Origin: Petrosia ficiformis
Lineage: Eukaryota; Porifera; Demospongiae; Haplosclerida; Petrosiidae
Reading direction: 5' to 3'
Assembly: GCA_947044365.1 (NCBI GenBank)
Contig: OX345637.1
Span: 10,621,576-10,685,575, forward strand
Length of the DNA: 64,000 bases
The translations under genes were made by a program, and so were the position numbers. Positions 46,646-59,560 of the stretch are shown in pieces (position 1 is the stretch's first letter; each line of letters begins with the position of its first letter). Under the pieces are notes generated by a model, which was not told where the DNA came from, searched no databases, and saw nothing but the letters and a program-made list of their open reading frames with translations.

Positions 46646-48160
46646 ATTATACTGAATTGTTATAGATAATTTTATTGATGGTAACTCTTGAATTGATCTT
46701 ATTGATGATTTTGAAGAATTTCAAGTCCTTGTACCACAAAGTGCCTTTAGAATGAAACTCAAGAAGCTTGTTAATTCTGATTTTTCACAAAAGACAGTAA
46801 GTATATATTAGTGTTGTTTTATTTAGCTATATATATATATATAACTAAAACCCCATTTAGTAAGGTATTGTGACTTTAGTTAACTAATAATGGCCATGGA
46901 CTTCTAGTTATTATTAATTATGGCAGGTCACATAACTATGTCACTACTTGTTTTTTTTTTCCTAAAAGCATTCAAATGCTATAACTGCAGATGTTCAAAG
47001 TGATTCTTTGATTTCCACGAGTATGGCACTTATCAACAGTGTTGACTTGGAGGAGTTACAAGACCAAGAAAACCATGAACCCATTGCAGAGCACAGTTCT
47101 CAATTACAAGGTAACCTACACATGTATAAGTTGGAGTTACATAATTAATGTCTAACTATCTGTCTTAGGTAATGTATATGAAACCTGTAATAGTCCACCA
47201 AAGGTTCGTAAACACCCTTTGCAGTGTGATCAAACTCCTCTATGGAGGAAACGACTCAAACAATCACCACAGGCTCTGAGGCTTCCAAAGCCATGTCCTA
47301 TGCCATCTGCATTTTCAGCAATTGTTCAGTCAGGTATAGCGAATCAAGACATAACCGGAAACATCAAGCTACGAATGCTACGGGAGTGTTCAATGTTTAT
47401 GTATGGCCATTGTCCTAACCCTACTTCAGTAGAGTATGTAAAAGATATGGGTAGGTACATAAATTGATATATGTGCTAATATTACTTGAAAATATGTCTA
47501 TAAGATTTATGCTGAATTTGAGCTAATGATGGGTGCAGATATTGTCAAAAAAGTTACAGATAATTGGCTCAAATATGTTCCTGTTATTATGGCCGAAAAG
47601 AAGGATTTGTGTTCTGATCCCCAGACACATCAGGACCACATTACAGCACTTTGGTATTTGGACAAGTCATTTAGGTGTGGGCCATCAGTTAAGGCCCCAG
47701 CAGCTTTCAATATCTATGAGGTTTGTTTCTGGAATTATTGCTTAAATTTTAATCTGAATGCATGCTCTATTGTCATGCATGGCAAATGGGATAAGCATTT
47801 AAAAAAAATTCCTTTCTTTATCTACAGTCTGTCACTTCCATTGATGAGATTATCAAAAGAAATGTGTTTTCAGAGCCCAGACTTGTGCTCTTTGAAAACG
47901 AGAGTGGAGATGGTATATCACAAGCTTTTGTTGTTGCTGAAAAAACGATCTTGTTTGAAGTTACAGATGTCAACATCAGTCAAGCAATTTCTTCTATAAT
48001 TGCAAGTTACTACGTATTTTTCGTGAGCTACCCAAAATCCATTCCAGCACTTTGCACACTTCTATTCTTTCAAGAATACTTATTAGAGTCTCCAGACTGT
48101 TCCATAAAAAAACCCGCTAGGTACTCTGCATACATTAACTCCATTATGAAAAAACTATAG
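46405..48160 (+). pseudogene. SAM-like transposon partner protein, degraded
   Basis: Putative exons: 46405-46500, 46666-46796, 46969-47110, 47169-47450, about 47510-47720, 47828-48160. Text NFIDGN followed by DDFEEFQVLVP and FRMKLKKLV resembles a SAM domain of the kind that heads the partner gene of such elements. MPSAFSAIVQSGI and LRMLRECSMFMYG follow, then a C-terminal part to TAG at 48160. Broken: a TGA ends the first exon frame (46486-46488), another TGA interrupts the SAM-like exon, and the phase into 47510 does not fit. The 3' half is well preserved. Confidence 0.5.
46568..46645. repeat. TA microsatellite
   Basis: Long TA run in the first intron of the SAM-like gene. Confidence 0.9.
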
Positions 48161-48482
48161 ATATAACTGTTATATAATTTGTTTCTGTTCCTTATTGTAA
48201 ACATGTAGTATTATTTTTTAATCACACATGCAGTTTTATTGTAAATTTATGTTTTAACTGATTATTATTATAAAATTATTAGATGTCTTTCTGTTTTTAT
48301 TCAGAATTATAATTTTTAAGAAATAACCTGTGTAAATTTAGCACATTAGAAAAACTATAATTATACACGTGTGCAGATTTAGCACACTCCTTTCATGTAA
48401 CACATGTGTTATGTGTTGAAATCTGGGACAATAGTTTGACACATATTTGTGTGCTGAAATAGCACATATTTTTTTTGTGTGT

Positions 48483-48980
48483 AGTAACAAAAACAATGTT
48501 AATGCAGTGTGTATAGTATAGTATTATACAACCTGTGGTACATTATTACATTGTAAAAAATGATTTGGTTCTTTTAAACAACCATTAATTTGGTTACCTT
48601 ATCACTACTTTTGTACAAATACATACACATACTTCATACATTCATACATATAATATACATATCATTTATTATTTGTGTTCATAACTTTTGGTGTTAGAAT
48701 GTGTGATTATGTAAACTGACAGTGGAGGATGACTGATGTGACAGGTTTGAAAATCAGGATTCCCAAGTAATCAATCCTCCCACAAGATAAGATAAGTGAT
48801 AACATTCATAATATGCACAAACTGACCTAATGCTTACTACAACACTTCACATCAGCAGTAAGAACTAACATGCAATTCATATTATGTACACATACATGTA
48901 TGGTATGAGTGTTTGTATTATAATATTATATGTATGTGCGTATGTATGCATGTATATGTATGTATATAATTTATGTATTA
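48483..48980. other. non-coding spacer
   Basis: AT-rich, with a TATG/TGTA simple-sequence stretch near 48920-48965. No gene seen. Confidence 0.5.
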
Positions 48981-48984
48981 GTTA

Positions 48985-49113
48985 GAACATGCCACCGAGG
49001 GGTGTATCGTCTATACACAAAATGATATTCATAATCCCGAGGGCGTAGCCCTAGGGATTATGAATATCGTTGAGTGTATAGACGATACAGCCCGAGAAAC
49101 GTGGCATGTTCTA
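48985..49113. mobile_element. foldback element
   Basis: Arms TAGAACATGCCAC...GTATCGTCTATACAC...ATATTCATAATCCC and their inverse GGGATTATGAATAT...GTGTATAGACGATAC...GTGGCATGTTCTA meet at a small loop around GCGTAGCCCT near 49044-49053. It is almost fully palindromic over about 130 bp. Confidence 0.8.
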
Positions 49114-49170
49114 ATTGGTTTAAATGTGAGGAAGCCATAAGGTTTCCTAGTAACTAGTGCGTCATTCACA

Positions 49171-49562
49171 GGTAGTACTAAAATGAGGAACGAGAAACGG
49201 AGAAATCGGAAATAGGAAACGGAGAAATACGGAAACAATAGTATGTTTCCGTTTTACCTTAGTTGGATAACGCTATCGGGTCAACTGTAATATTCGCCTC
49301 TCCCGTTTTTGATGCATGATTAGTGTTGTAGAAACGTTGAAACCAGGAAATAGGGATGAGCGCGTAGCGCGAGCCCTCCACAAAGGTGGCTAAAGCTATT
49401 AGTTACCGAGCACAGCGAGGCAGTAGGCTTATCATTGTTAGGTTATCATCAGAACTCAAGGTTATATATGTATCGAATGTCACGTGCTGCCTATTTGTTT
49501 CGTATTTCTCCGTTTCCTATTTCTGATTTCTTCGTTTCTCATTCCTCATTTTAATACTACCC
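49171..49562. mobile_element. MITE with about 60-bp inverted repeats
   Basis: GGTAGTACTAAAATGAGGAA followed by purine-rich GAAACGGAGAAAT blocks at 49171-49235 is mirrored at 49497-49562. A direct GAAAYRGAGAAAT motif repeats inside each arm. The interior (49330-49420) is GC-richer with the palindrome GAGCGCGTAGCGCGAGC. Confidence 0.7.
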
Positions 49563-49648
49563 GTCATTCACGTTTCCATAGTAAATGTGTGATCATAGAT
49601 TGGCCAACCACTCAATGAGAGCCTGAGCTATTCAATACCCAGGGAGTA

Positions 49649-50315
49649 GTGACAGAGAAAGCAAAGCGAGTTACTAATAAATGTCAGATGGATAATAAGG
49701 AGAATATAGAACCACCAAAAAAGAGATTGAAACTCTCGAAACATCATTTTGTTGATCCAAAAAAGTCACCAGAAATTGCTAACCTTACGAAGGGATATAT
49801 TCCTCCAAATACAGTTAAAAACACATCTTGGGCTTTAAAGGTGTTTTTGGAGTGGCGATGTGCCCGAAGTGAAATTGTTAGTGAGCAAAAATGTCCAGAA
49901 GACCTCTTTGAAAAGCCCGACACAACTAGTTTGAATTATTGGATACCTCGCTTTGTAGCGGAAGCCAGAAAGCAGGATGGAAACCGTATCCGGCCAAAAG
50001 TATTCAGAAAACATGTGGCCATCGATCATTGAGAAGTTACGAACAAATATGCAACAACACACTGAAGTCAGTAATCTATTGGTGGCTGGTAAGTCCGCTA
50101 CTAATTCCACTTCACAGGCTATTTTACCACTTGGTAGTTCTCCTAAAGTACTTCAGCCACTCAGTGATCCATTGAACTCGCAAGTAGTTCAACAAAGTTA
50201 TGCCAGCGATTTGAGTAAAGTGTTCGGAGGGTTTGTCAGCTGTTCTATTGGTAGTGTTGTCGTGAGTATCCAGCCTGCTGTATCCAGAGCCAAAATTGAA
50301 TCAGAATTTCAATAA
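49649..50315 (+). pseudogene. tyrosine-recombinase-like (Crypton-type) fragment
   Basis: The first frame (to 50032; first ATG at 49690) has KENIEPPKKRLKL, then GYIPPNTVKNTSWALKVFLE and SLNYWIPRFVAEARKQDG. This is the N-terminal core-binding pattern of Crypton-derived proteins (the KIAA1958/ZMYM/QRICH1 relatives) as I remember them. A second frame (to 50315) continues with a C-terminal-like NSQVVQQSYASDLSKVF tail. The frames do not join, and the catalytic Arg/His/Tyr part is absent, so an internal deletion is likely. Confidence 0.45.
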
Positions 50316-50766
50316 ATTTATACTTTGTTATTCTCATAATCATTGATTTATTTACCACATCCTGTGTAATATACACTATTCCAGGGAAATATAAACCTCT
50401 TTCTAGCAATATAGACGCGACTTCCTGTTGTTTATATTGGGGGGTGCGTGTTCTTCACCTGATAAACTCGAGGCGGTGTCTATCATCTTATGGCTTCCCG
50501 TGGTAATATTAATAATACGTACGTATAATTATGTATAACAAATACAAATAAACAATGGGGCGGATTACACAATGTAATAAGGTATGCATGTATGCACGTA
50601 TCGCTATAATAAACAAGGAGTGCTTGAAAATTAATAATGTCCAGCAATTGGCCATAAGCATTTCCTGACTAGTTACAAGAATTACACATAAAGTAAAATA
50701 TCTTCATAGTGAGGTTAATTATTTGTCGAGAGCAATCATGGCCTACTTCTTTATGCTATAAATGGG

Positions 50767-50798
<32 letters not shown>

Positions 50799-51280
50799 TA
50801 TATATATATATATATATATATAATCATAGTGTGGGTTTGTGATACGTTTTTTTACAGACAAGTTTCAGTCATAATGAAGTCATGTGTTCAGTATAAAGAT
50901 GTCAAGAAATTATATCAGAAGATTTTGCTGATTTGTAATAAAATTGGGACTATGGACAATAACAAGCCAGCACAGCAAGGACATGTGAATATATATGTGC
51001 AAATGCACTAGCATGTTGTCTATAGCTGCTTATTTATTTCAAGTGCATGCTGTGTAATATTACTTTTGTGGCATCATGGATACAATCTGAGTGTTGTTTA
51101 TAATAAAATATTGATACAGCTATATTATTTCACTTTCCATGCATATTTTCAGCCAAAACTATAATAGCATAATAATTATTGCTTTCCCACGGGTTCGATG
51201 TATGTAATGTGGCCACTTACACGAGTATATAGTTAAAGGAAGCTCGAAGTACTTAAGTAGTCGTGGCGCGTAAAATGGTT
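50316..51280. other. non-coding with TA microsatellite
   Basis: A TA run lies at 50768-50822. A short open frame follows TTTTTTTACAG at about 50857 (MKSCVQYKDVKKLYQ, to 51011). I do not recognise it and give it no gene status. Confidence 0.45.
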
Positions 51281-51486
51281 GATGCTTCATGATTATTTAA
51301 GCTCACGAAATAATTAAAAAGCCTTAATGAAATAATTAGAGTATATATGGTACTACATTTAGTTAGGTACTTCTATCGTTAGGGGTAGGTCTCTTATCAT
51401 AGGGGTAGGGTTTTTCTATTATAGTATGTAGTATAGTACCATATATATTCTAATTATTTCGTGAGCTTAATTAAATGAAGCACCAG
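51281..51486. mobile_element. foldback MITE
   Basis: TGCTTCATGATTATTTAAGC, then TCACGAAATAATTA and TATATATGGTACTA on the left are mirrored by TAGTACCATATATA, TAATTATTTCGTGAGC and ATGAAGCA on the right. The centre holds two TAGGGGTAGG repeats. Confidence 0.75.
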
Positions 51487-51899
51487 CCCGAAAATAACGC
51501 TCGCTCAAGCTCTACCCCTTCAACGGGATCTTGGATGTACCTCACCCCAAATTACTGTAGATTACGAGAGTATACCAATGTGGTGGCGGCATGTCGGCAA
51601 TCTATTGTCTGAAACACCCACGCTTTGTTGGATGTGGTCGGGATGTGATATAAATATCAGTAGTACAGTAATTAGAATTTATATTTTGAGTGAATCTGGC
51701 AAGACGTCACAATCTGTATAATATGATGGAGGAACTTGGTGACAAAAATCAAAGTTTCAGTATCCAAAGAGACAGTTTGGAAAGACAAAAATTGTTTCTC
51801 AAGCATGATGCTCATAGAGTCTGAGAGAGAACAGATTCTCTCTGTGTTAGAGATGACTTCATCGTTGGGTAATGAAACTCGCATCTCGGAAATCTAGTA

Positions 51900-52050
51900 A
51901 TGCCAACAATAACTAATTTTTGGCCACACCTCTCATGAATAAATAATAACACAAAAATTTCGCGCGCCTTCGGCGCGCCATTTTTTAGCCTGACCAATAA
52001 AAATTCCAGTCTACGCCACTGTATATATATATATATATATATATATAATT
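51900..52050. mobile_element. GC-palindrome element and TA tract at the copy D breakpoint
   Basis: CGCGCGCCTTCGGCGCGCC (51961-51979) lies in the same arrangement as at 23386-23402, followed by CTACGCCACT and a TA microsatellite (52021-52048). Receptor-unit homology for copy D begins only about 35 bp later. Confidence 0.5.
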
Positions 52051-52691
52051 ATATAATAATGTATATGAGATTAAAAGAATTAATGTGATCATGTTGTGTG
52101 CCAGCCAGTGCTGTGGATGTGGTAGTGCAGTATCTCCTTAAAAAATGATGTAGACAAATCTATCAGACTTTGTTTATATTATTATAAATTATGTCCATGC
52201 AGTGAATTTAGGACTGGTAGCTATGGCGTGTAAAGAACACACAAGCATAAATAAAGCCGAATACACTTAGTGATACTGCTAAAGACAATGCTGTACTGAT
52301 ACTGTATTTAATGAGGAATGTTTTAGTTTGTAGCTGTTGGACCAAAACTGGACTGACCAGAGTATTGGCTAGATACGATCTACGATATAATTTACCTAAC
52401 CCTACCCAAACAACTATTGTTATGTAAGCTGCATATTATTACATTTATTGTGGTATATTATATGTAAATTCATTAACAATTTTCAAATAAGTCTATTATT
52501 TTTTGTTTGGAATCTCTGTGCCAAGGGAGGTTGTCAAAACAATAACTATAGTATATATAGGCTGTTGTGCTTCAGGCATAAGAAAGTCAGGCATAAGAAA
52601 GTTAGCCATGGTTGCTGAATGTTAAAGCAATCATAGGGATACTTCCTTCTCTATATACAGTATCTTGTTTTTATTAATCCTTGTTATACAG

Positions 52692-55600
52692 GTGTTGAGT
52701 TCTTGTTTATTCCATCTCCTATTATTAATATTACTATACAACAGACAGCAGTGTACAAGTGTGAATGGAACTACTTCAACTCAAACTTCTATTATTATTC
52801 TTGGAATAATCACATGTGGTGTTGGTACACAGAATTCAAGTCTCACTATACCAGGAAATCCTAAACTGAATAATACCACAGTGATATGTATTGCATCAGG
52901 ATATGTTAATAATGTTGGAAATTATATTAATTCAAGTAGTGCTACATTTTTTATACAAAGTAGGTGCTCAATGTTGCCATGTGACTCAAAATAAAAGATG
53001 ACTGTGCAATGAAAACAGATGATCTCATGGATTCATCATTTTATTCACTCTAGGTAAACCTGATCCTGTAGATGTGACTTGTGTTATCAGTTTACTATAC
53101 ACTATTCGGTGTTACTGGAACACTCCATATACTCTACCTGAATTCACAATATCAAAATATAATATTAATATCACTAATGAAGAACTTGTTAAACAAGTAT
53201 CACTAACTGGAGCACTTGATACTCAATACACATATAATGTTAGTGAGTTTGGTACCTATACTATCAGTATAACAGCTGTTATAAGTGAAGATCTGGAGGG
53301 AGAAAAAAATGAAAGTATTATAAACATTGAAACAGGTAAATTGAACAGATGTTGTTATAATAATTACTATTCTTTTGTTTATAGTATATATAACAGACTA
53401 TATTGGAATTAGACTTGAAAATGGTAATTGGATTATAAACACAATTATAAGAGTGAGTCACTGATACTAATAGCTCTGATACTCTATTAATATACGATAC
53501 TATTCTCATGAATCCACAACCTAGTGGAATATATGTATGTATTACTGAACTGAGTGATGAATCAGGATCTTGTGTGTATAACAGAACAGGTATTATAACA
53601 CAATATTCACCAGTAATAACAGTAGAGATTAATGTTGGGTTTCTGAATGATAATAAGAAGTGGAGTGTCAATGTCATTTTAATATATGAGTCTGGATTGG
53701 AAGTCGTTTCTATGATTCAAAAAAATATATGCGAGTATAATGACATATTTCAAATAATAAAGAATGACTATATACACAGGTACATTTGATGTACAAAGAA
53801 GAGACTCAGTTGTACATGACTCCACAACAGGACTAGTTTGTTTCACATGTATATTTGTTGAAGGAAGTCAGTCATTAGGATGTTCCATTGAATACCTATG
53901 TACAATGACTGAATATAATGGTCAACTCAACATCAATAGGTCTTTGGGTAGCCAGAATGTTACAAAGTGTATAGACAAAATTTATGTGTGTGACTATAAC
54001 ATATCATTTTATGATATTGAACATGATGGTGTTATCAGCAACCAGTCAGCTTATCAGTTAATGCAGTATAGTATTGATGGACTGTCTCCTTCAATCATGT
54101 CACCATCACCATCACTATCACCATCACCAACGCCATCACAGACAGGCACAACAATGTTACCAACACCTTCAGAATCTCCAACCACTAAAGGTATGTATAG
54201 CAACCACTTACAACATATTAATTATATTTATGAATAATAACAGAAGGTGGACCATCATTGATAGTAATAGTGATACCAGTGGCTGTTATTGTATTCGTGG
54301 TGATTATTAGTGGTGAGTTTATTAAATTATTATTAACACTTAATGATTGTTATAAATTCATAGTAGGGATTGTTATTATGGTGGTAATTAAAGGCAAAAG
54401 AAAACATGCGAGACCATCAGGTGAGTATAATTATGATAATTATATTATAATATCATATGACAGTGACTTGTATAATTACAGTAATGGACTATTCTGATGA
54501 TACTACTATCAATGAAAATAAGAATAATGATGAAGTGAGTGATGAAATTTATTACTTGGGTGTAATTGTACACATCGATATTAATTTAAGATGGTAGCTT
54601 TGTAATATTCTTGTAGTTAAGGTCTAATGTAAAATGAAGAAACTGGAATTCTTTTATTTTCATGCTTTGTGTAAGTACCATCTAACATGAATCTTTTGAT
54701 TGGAACTTATTGAAAATTAAATTCAAGAATTTTAGAATGGACTAAAATTTTTCTTTGTGCATGTATCTTCACACAAAATTAATTCTTGCAATGTATTGTA
54801 AAAATGTATTTGTGATTGTAATGTTTTGTGCATATTAAGTTACATTAGCTTCCTATATTACATATACATGAACAATATGTAATACACATTTAAAATATAC
54901 ATGTACAATATATAATGTACAGTTAAAAATATACACGTACAATATATAATACACATGTAAAAATATATATACAATATATAATGTACAGGTAAAAATATAC
55001 ATAAGTACAGCTCTTTGTGTTTTGCTTCAAAGTGGCGTAAGTACATATGTAGGGTTATATAGAAGTAGTTTGTTTAATTTTGGGTCCCACCTAACCTTGT
55101 TCGAATGCTTTTTTGGTTTTGACATCCCTACATCTTCTTTCATTTTTAGGATGTTTTTTATTAGTTTCCATTGTTTTTTTTTCTGAGTGTGAATATGTTT
55201 TGTAGATATTATATGAAATCATTCAATCATAAATGCATTAAAGTTTGTTCATCAATGAAGGTCAATCTCTTGTATATATCAATTATTTATGAATTGATTA
55301 TCATTCTCTTTCACTTGCAGATGATGCATACTATTTCACTTACAGCACTATCTGCAAGAAGTAGTGTCAGCCAAACGGCATTCCAATGTTAACATAGTAT
55401 ATAATATTATTATACAATGGCTTAATAATTATATTTATTATTATTTGCTCACACATTTTATTACTATGCTTATGATTCCTCTTTCTCAGCTTCCATGTTC
55501 TGAGTATACAAATGCGCATGCGCAATTAAATTCCACGTGACTTGATGAATACACCTACAAAAATGGCGGTCCAATTCGCTTCGTAGTCGTTGAGACTCTC

Positions 55601-56773
55601 TTCTTTAAAATAGTACATATGTATTTGAAGATATCATCTCGAAACTTCAGACCAGAATTTTACTATGAATGCGACTGGAATTGTGCTAGAATCATTTTGA
55701 TAGTTCAACAAACAAAAAAATGATTTGTCTGGAAAATAATAATAAATTATGATGAACTGAGATTTTGCCACTCGCCGGTTCTCTATCTTAACAACAATTT
55801 TTACCCATCTAGAATGCGTTAGTAGTCATAAAAACACTAGATATGAATAGGTATGTGTGTATTAAAACCTATCTGTATATATTACCAGAGATTTCAGTTC
55901 AACATTTTTTTTCCGTGCCATCCCTACATAGAGAGTACTACCGTACTCTCTGATATAAGATATACTATGTGATCAATATACGGTTTATTATTAAACAGCA
56001 TTAATATTCTTCTAACTATATAGCTCAATACCGTGGACTCTACAGTACATTCAAATACTACTATACCTTCATCTCTTGTGGAAGTTAAGCCAATGCCCCC
56101 CAATCACACTGATGTGGATACTACAACACAACCCGATGCTCCTATAGCACCACTTCCTACAGAACTTAAGCCAGTAACCTACAAGGAGGTATTACATAAT
56201 CAACCTCAGGAACAACAGTATTCAACTATTGGTCCATCTAATCCTCTTGTAAATAATGTACAAGTTGATGGAGAAGAGTATTGTAAATTGAATTATGATG
56301 TTCATGCCAAGTCGATGCAGTCTCTTCATAGTGCAGGTTATGGGAAACTTCAGCATCCTCGTAATGTTTTCACAACACCTCAGCATCAGTCCACTGAAGA
56401 GGAATATTCCACTGAAAGGAAATTTCCAGAAACAAGTGAGGATAATTGTTACTGTCAATTCATTACTTCGTATAATTATTTGTCATACAGATGATCGTAC
56501 TCCACGATTAACATACAAGTTTCTGATGGACTGCATTGTATCTCAAACTCCTCACAAGTGGTATGAGTTTGGATCTGCTTTGGCAATCACTCCACCTCAA
56601 CTGGAAGAAATAAAAAAGAATTGTCAAAATAACAAAAATGGTGCATTGTGGATGTTATCCAAATATGGCAGATAGAATATCCTCGTCTGTTCACTTGGGA
56701 GACACTTATCATAGTACTAGAATCATCAACAGTTAATGAACCTCGACTTGTATAACAGTTGATTGAACTAAAT
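52692..56773 (+). pseudogene. receptor copy D, multiply disabled
   Basis: Exons by homology: 52692-52959 (Ig), 53054-53335 (FN3), 53385-53452, about 53496-53728, 53780-54190 (Cys-rich), 54244-54312 (TM), 54367-54420, 54482-54534, 56024-56435 (linker), 56491 to about 56773 (Death domain). Lesions: no signal exon, because unit homology starts near 52085; a 38-nt deletion after YKC removes the Ig core and shifts frame; the exon 5 acceptor is gone (TATTATAG deleted before GATACTATTCTC); its donor reads GCGAGT; and a 1-nt deletion near 56647 (GCATTTGTGG to GCATTGTGG) ends the Death domain at TAG 56673-56675. The linker exon is open and longer than in copy B. Repeat insertions enlarge intron 9 to about 1.5 kb. 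Confidence 0.85.
54885..55000. repeat. AT-rich minisatellite, unit about 36 bp
   Basis: About three copies of a unit with ATATACA, TGTACAATATATAATG and TACAGGTAAAA, in intron 9 of copy D. Confidence 0.7.
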
Positions 56774-58900
56774 CAGGTCAGCATGGAAAACTTGAACTAT
56801 TAACGTCTGTATGATCCTAACAAACATATAATTGCTATATTTACCACATTGATATGTTATAACATTTTTTATTAATAATTCAAGATTAATAAGCCACAAT
56901 AATACAAAGAATCTACAACAGGCGTGGGCTAGTCTTGCATAGTTCAGCTACTGGGAGAGTTCTCGCAATTTACATTTACAATGGAAATGGTGCAAACCCC
57001 CACAGTAATAATTAGTTAAAATAATATTATTAGATCTGATAACATCAGTCGTAGTTCAGTTATTAGGAGAACATAATCAATATCTATAGGAAAAAAGAAG
57101 GGTACATGTATAATATGTTAATGATGAGGATGTATAATGTAACAACACAGCTATAGGATATATTGTCAGATGTGTATCAGTGACACACCCAATAACCTGT
57201 AGACACATGATGTTTCCCTTCTTACATTTCAATAGTTCAGTATTAATTTTTATCACTCTTTCATTTAATAATTATTAGTAATAATTCTATAGTCACTTTC
57301 TACCTGTTCTCAGTAATATGAAAATAGAGCTATTCTGGGGCCTTGTTCGGTATATTGTTTTCCAAATAATATCTCTTCTGCAGCCCTCCCCCTTGGTGGC
57401 AAAGGCACTTCTCCCCTAGTACTGTTATAACCCCTGTCCGAAATAAGTTATTTACATCACTGATGTTAAGTCACAGTTACATTAACATCCCCCCCAAACT
57501 GAAATTTCTGATAGATCCCTGCTAGGCCACATTATCAAATAATATTAATTTAATAACTTCATGAAAATTTTTTTATTACAAAAAGGCAGATGTTTTAACT
57601 GCTTTACTGCAGTCCTCCGCACCTGTTGTATAAAGTGAAAACATCATGACAGCTAGCTATTTATAAACAAGATGTGATGTCATTAGTGTCCAGCTTTCAG
57701 TTTGTTTAGTGTTTTGACTTGTCTTTTGTCTCAAAATTGTTGATGATGTTCAAGATCTACCTATTGAATTACTGAAACCCAATGAAGGTCACAGCACTAG
57801 CTATATACTAGGGAAATGTAAACTGTGATGACTTCTGATTCCTCTACGTGAAGAGTGTGGCAACACCAGACTAGATTCATGTCACACATGCACATCTTCT
57901 TAATTAAAACTACTATTGATCGTATGAATGCTAGTATCATGAGTTAAGCTCCTTAATTTAGAACCAGTGATATTCCATTAAGAAGACAAACCTGCCTGAC
58001 TCGTTATCATTGTTTGTTATTGCCTATATGACTATATGAAAGTGTTAGCTACATAATTCTGAGAATTAGTTATAATATAATATTATAATTAATCCATGAA
58101 ACATTATATAGAGATGTTGTTATAATCATCGGTTACCTAATTAGTCTTTGATAGTGTGGATAGGAATTTATTATGATATAAAAATAAAATGTTATGGAAT
58201 TAGTGATAACTTACTGGAAAATATAAAAGCCTGAAGTTAAATGTTGCATGGAAATTGGGTGTTTGTGATGTGTGTGGTAGTGATAGAAAATGACATTATA
58301 TTGGATATTATATAGTAGCTTCACTGATACTAATTCTAATAATAAAGACTGATAATGTCCAATACTATCTGTCCTCCTGTCAAGTTGGAAATGTAAGTTG
58401 ATTAACTAACCTTTTACAAAATATGTAGCTATTTACTTTTCTGTTACAGTGTTACTGAATCATCCATGGTGGTAAGGCTTGTGCACAGTACGGTGTTTCT
58501 GCGATTGAAGTTTAACAAAATTAAAAGGTGGATCTGGCCTTTCTAAGAGATGCTCATATAACTTATTTCAGACAAAGAATTCATTTTTACATGCAAGCAG
58601 TGTATATATATAGTATTCTGGTGTGTGGCTCTCTGATACACACAAGCAAACAGTGGTGGACGACATGCTGGGGTATGTGAATTAATTAAACCACTTAAAA
58701 TTTACTAGGTTGTATTCCTTAATGGATCACACTCTCTGTTGTAGTAGGGGCTTTTTCATTCAGTAGTTAAGGAGATATGATTATTATATAACAATTCCTT
58801 TAAATACCCAATCTGCTTTTACAGTGATACCTATTGGGAAATACTCTAATTGCATATATACATTCTAAAATTTTATATTAAATTTTTGTAATAATGATTG
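56774..58900. other. 3' flank of copy D and spacer
   Basis: 56774-57060 matches the 3' flanks of copies A and B. 57061-58900 shows no supported gene. 57340-57540 is C-rich (CTCCCCCTTGG, CCCCCCAAACTG) and may be an element fragment. Confidence 0.5.
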
Positions 58901-58919
58901 GGATAAGCAAATGATATGA

Positions 58920-59220
58920 AGTGCTGTAGACAACTAGGGTTGTATAGATAGTTGTTATTAGCTATAGTGGGAGAAGTACTGACATGTAAACTGTGATTAC
59001 GTGGAATCCTGTTTTCAAAGCTGTTGGACATCATATCAGTCATCCTCCACTATAGTCATTGTGAACAACAACATTCCAATGACAATAGTTAAGAATTAAT
59101 ACAATCTTTCTCTTCAACACCTCAGCTCAATGGTAATGGCATATTAAACAGACATTCATGCAACTGAGGTATCATCTATCTGATTGGTTGAAATAACCAA
59201 ACTTTTTTGCAGTGATGCTC
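58920..59220. repeat. dispersed repeat shared with 42280-42460
   Basis: Same ordered words as at 42 kb, plus AGTCATCCTCCACTATAG at 59039-59056, which is complementary to GTGGAGGATGAC at 42231 and 48723. Confidence 0.5.
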
Positions 59221-59224
59221 AGTT

Positions 59225-59560
59225 AATATAGATACGGAACTGTCTCCTTCAACTATGCATGTCAACATCATTAGATCTAGAATCATTATCACAGACAGGC
59301 ACAACATAACCAGCACCTATTGAATCTCCAACTGTTGCAAGACGAAAGATATGATAGCAATTAACAACTTATGCATGTTTAATTCGTTTACGAATAATAA
59401 TAATAGATAGTGGTGGAATATCATTAACAGTAATAGATAATTACATAGTGATACTAGTGACTGTTATAATCATAATTGGTGAGTTTATTAGCTTACACTA
59501 ATAATTGTAGTGATTGTTGTAGTTTGTAATTAGAAAAAGAAACTGTAATTCAGCTAGCAT
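59225..59560 (+). pseudogene. degraded receptor relic (stalk and TM exons)
   Basis: GGAACTGTCTCCTTCAA and CACAGACAGGCACAACA match the stalk end of exon 6 in copies D and E. GTGGTGGAATATCATTAACA with GTTATAATCATAATTGGTGAG matches the TM exon and its donor. A piece of exon 8 follows near 59510. Stops interrupt all frames. It is an additional, older copy between D and E. Confidence 0.7.

Larger units (their letters stand above)
43594..48482. mobile_element. about 4.9-kb decayed DNA transposon with two divergent genes
   Basis: Left end CACAGAAAAAAAAGGTGTGC faces right-end TTTTTTTTGTGTG with similar subterminal blocks in inverted order. The palindromic word GTGCTAAAATAGCAC and its half TAGCACA recur several times at both ends (43677-43740 and 48335-48475), as expected for subterminal transposase-binding repeats. 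CACA ends suggest the CACTA/Chapaev group, but I could not establish a target duplication. Inside are two head-to-head genes typical of transposons in invertebrates and fish. Confidence 0.55.

Noticed and set aside
49029..49238. Minus-strand frame near the foldback element
   Set aside because: Spans the palindrome and the purine-rich MITE arm. Its composition explains the openness.
54858..55046. 62-codon minus-strand frame with repeating residues
   Set aside because: Translation of an AT-rich minisatellite.
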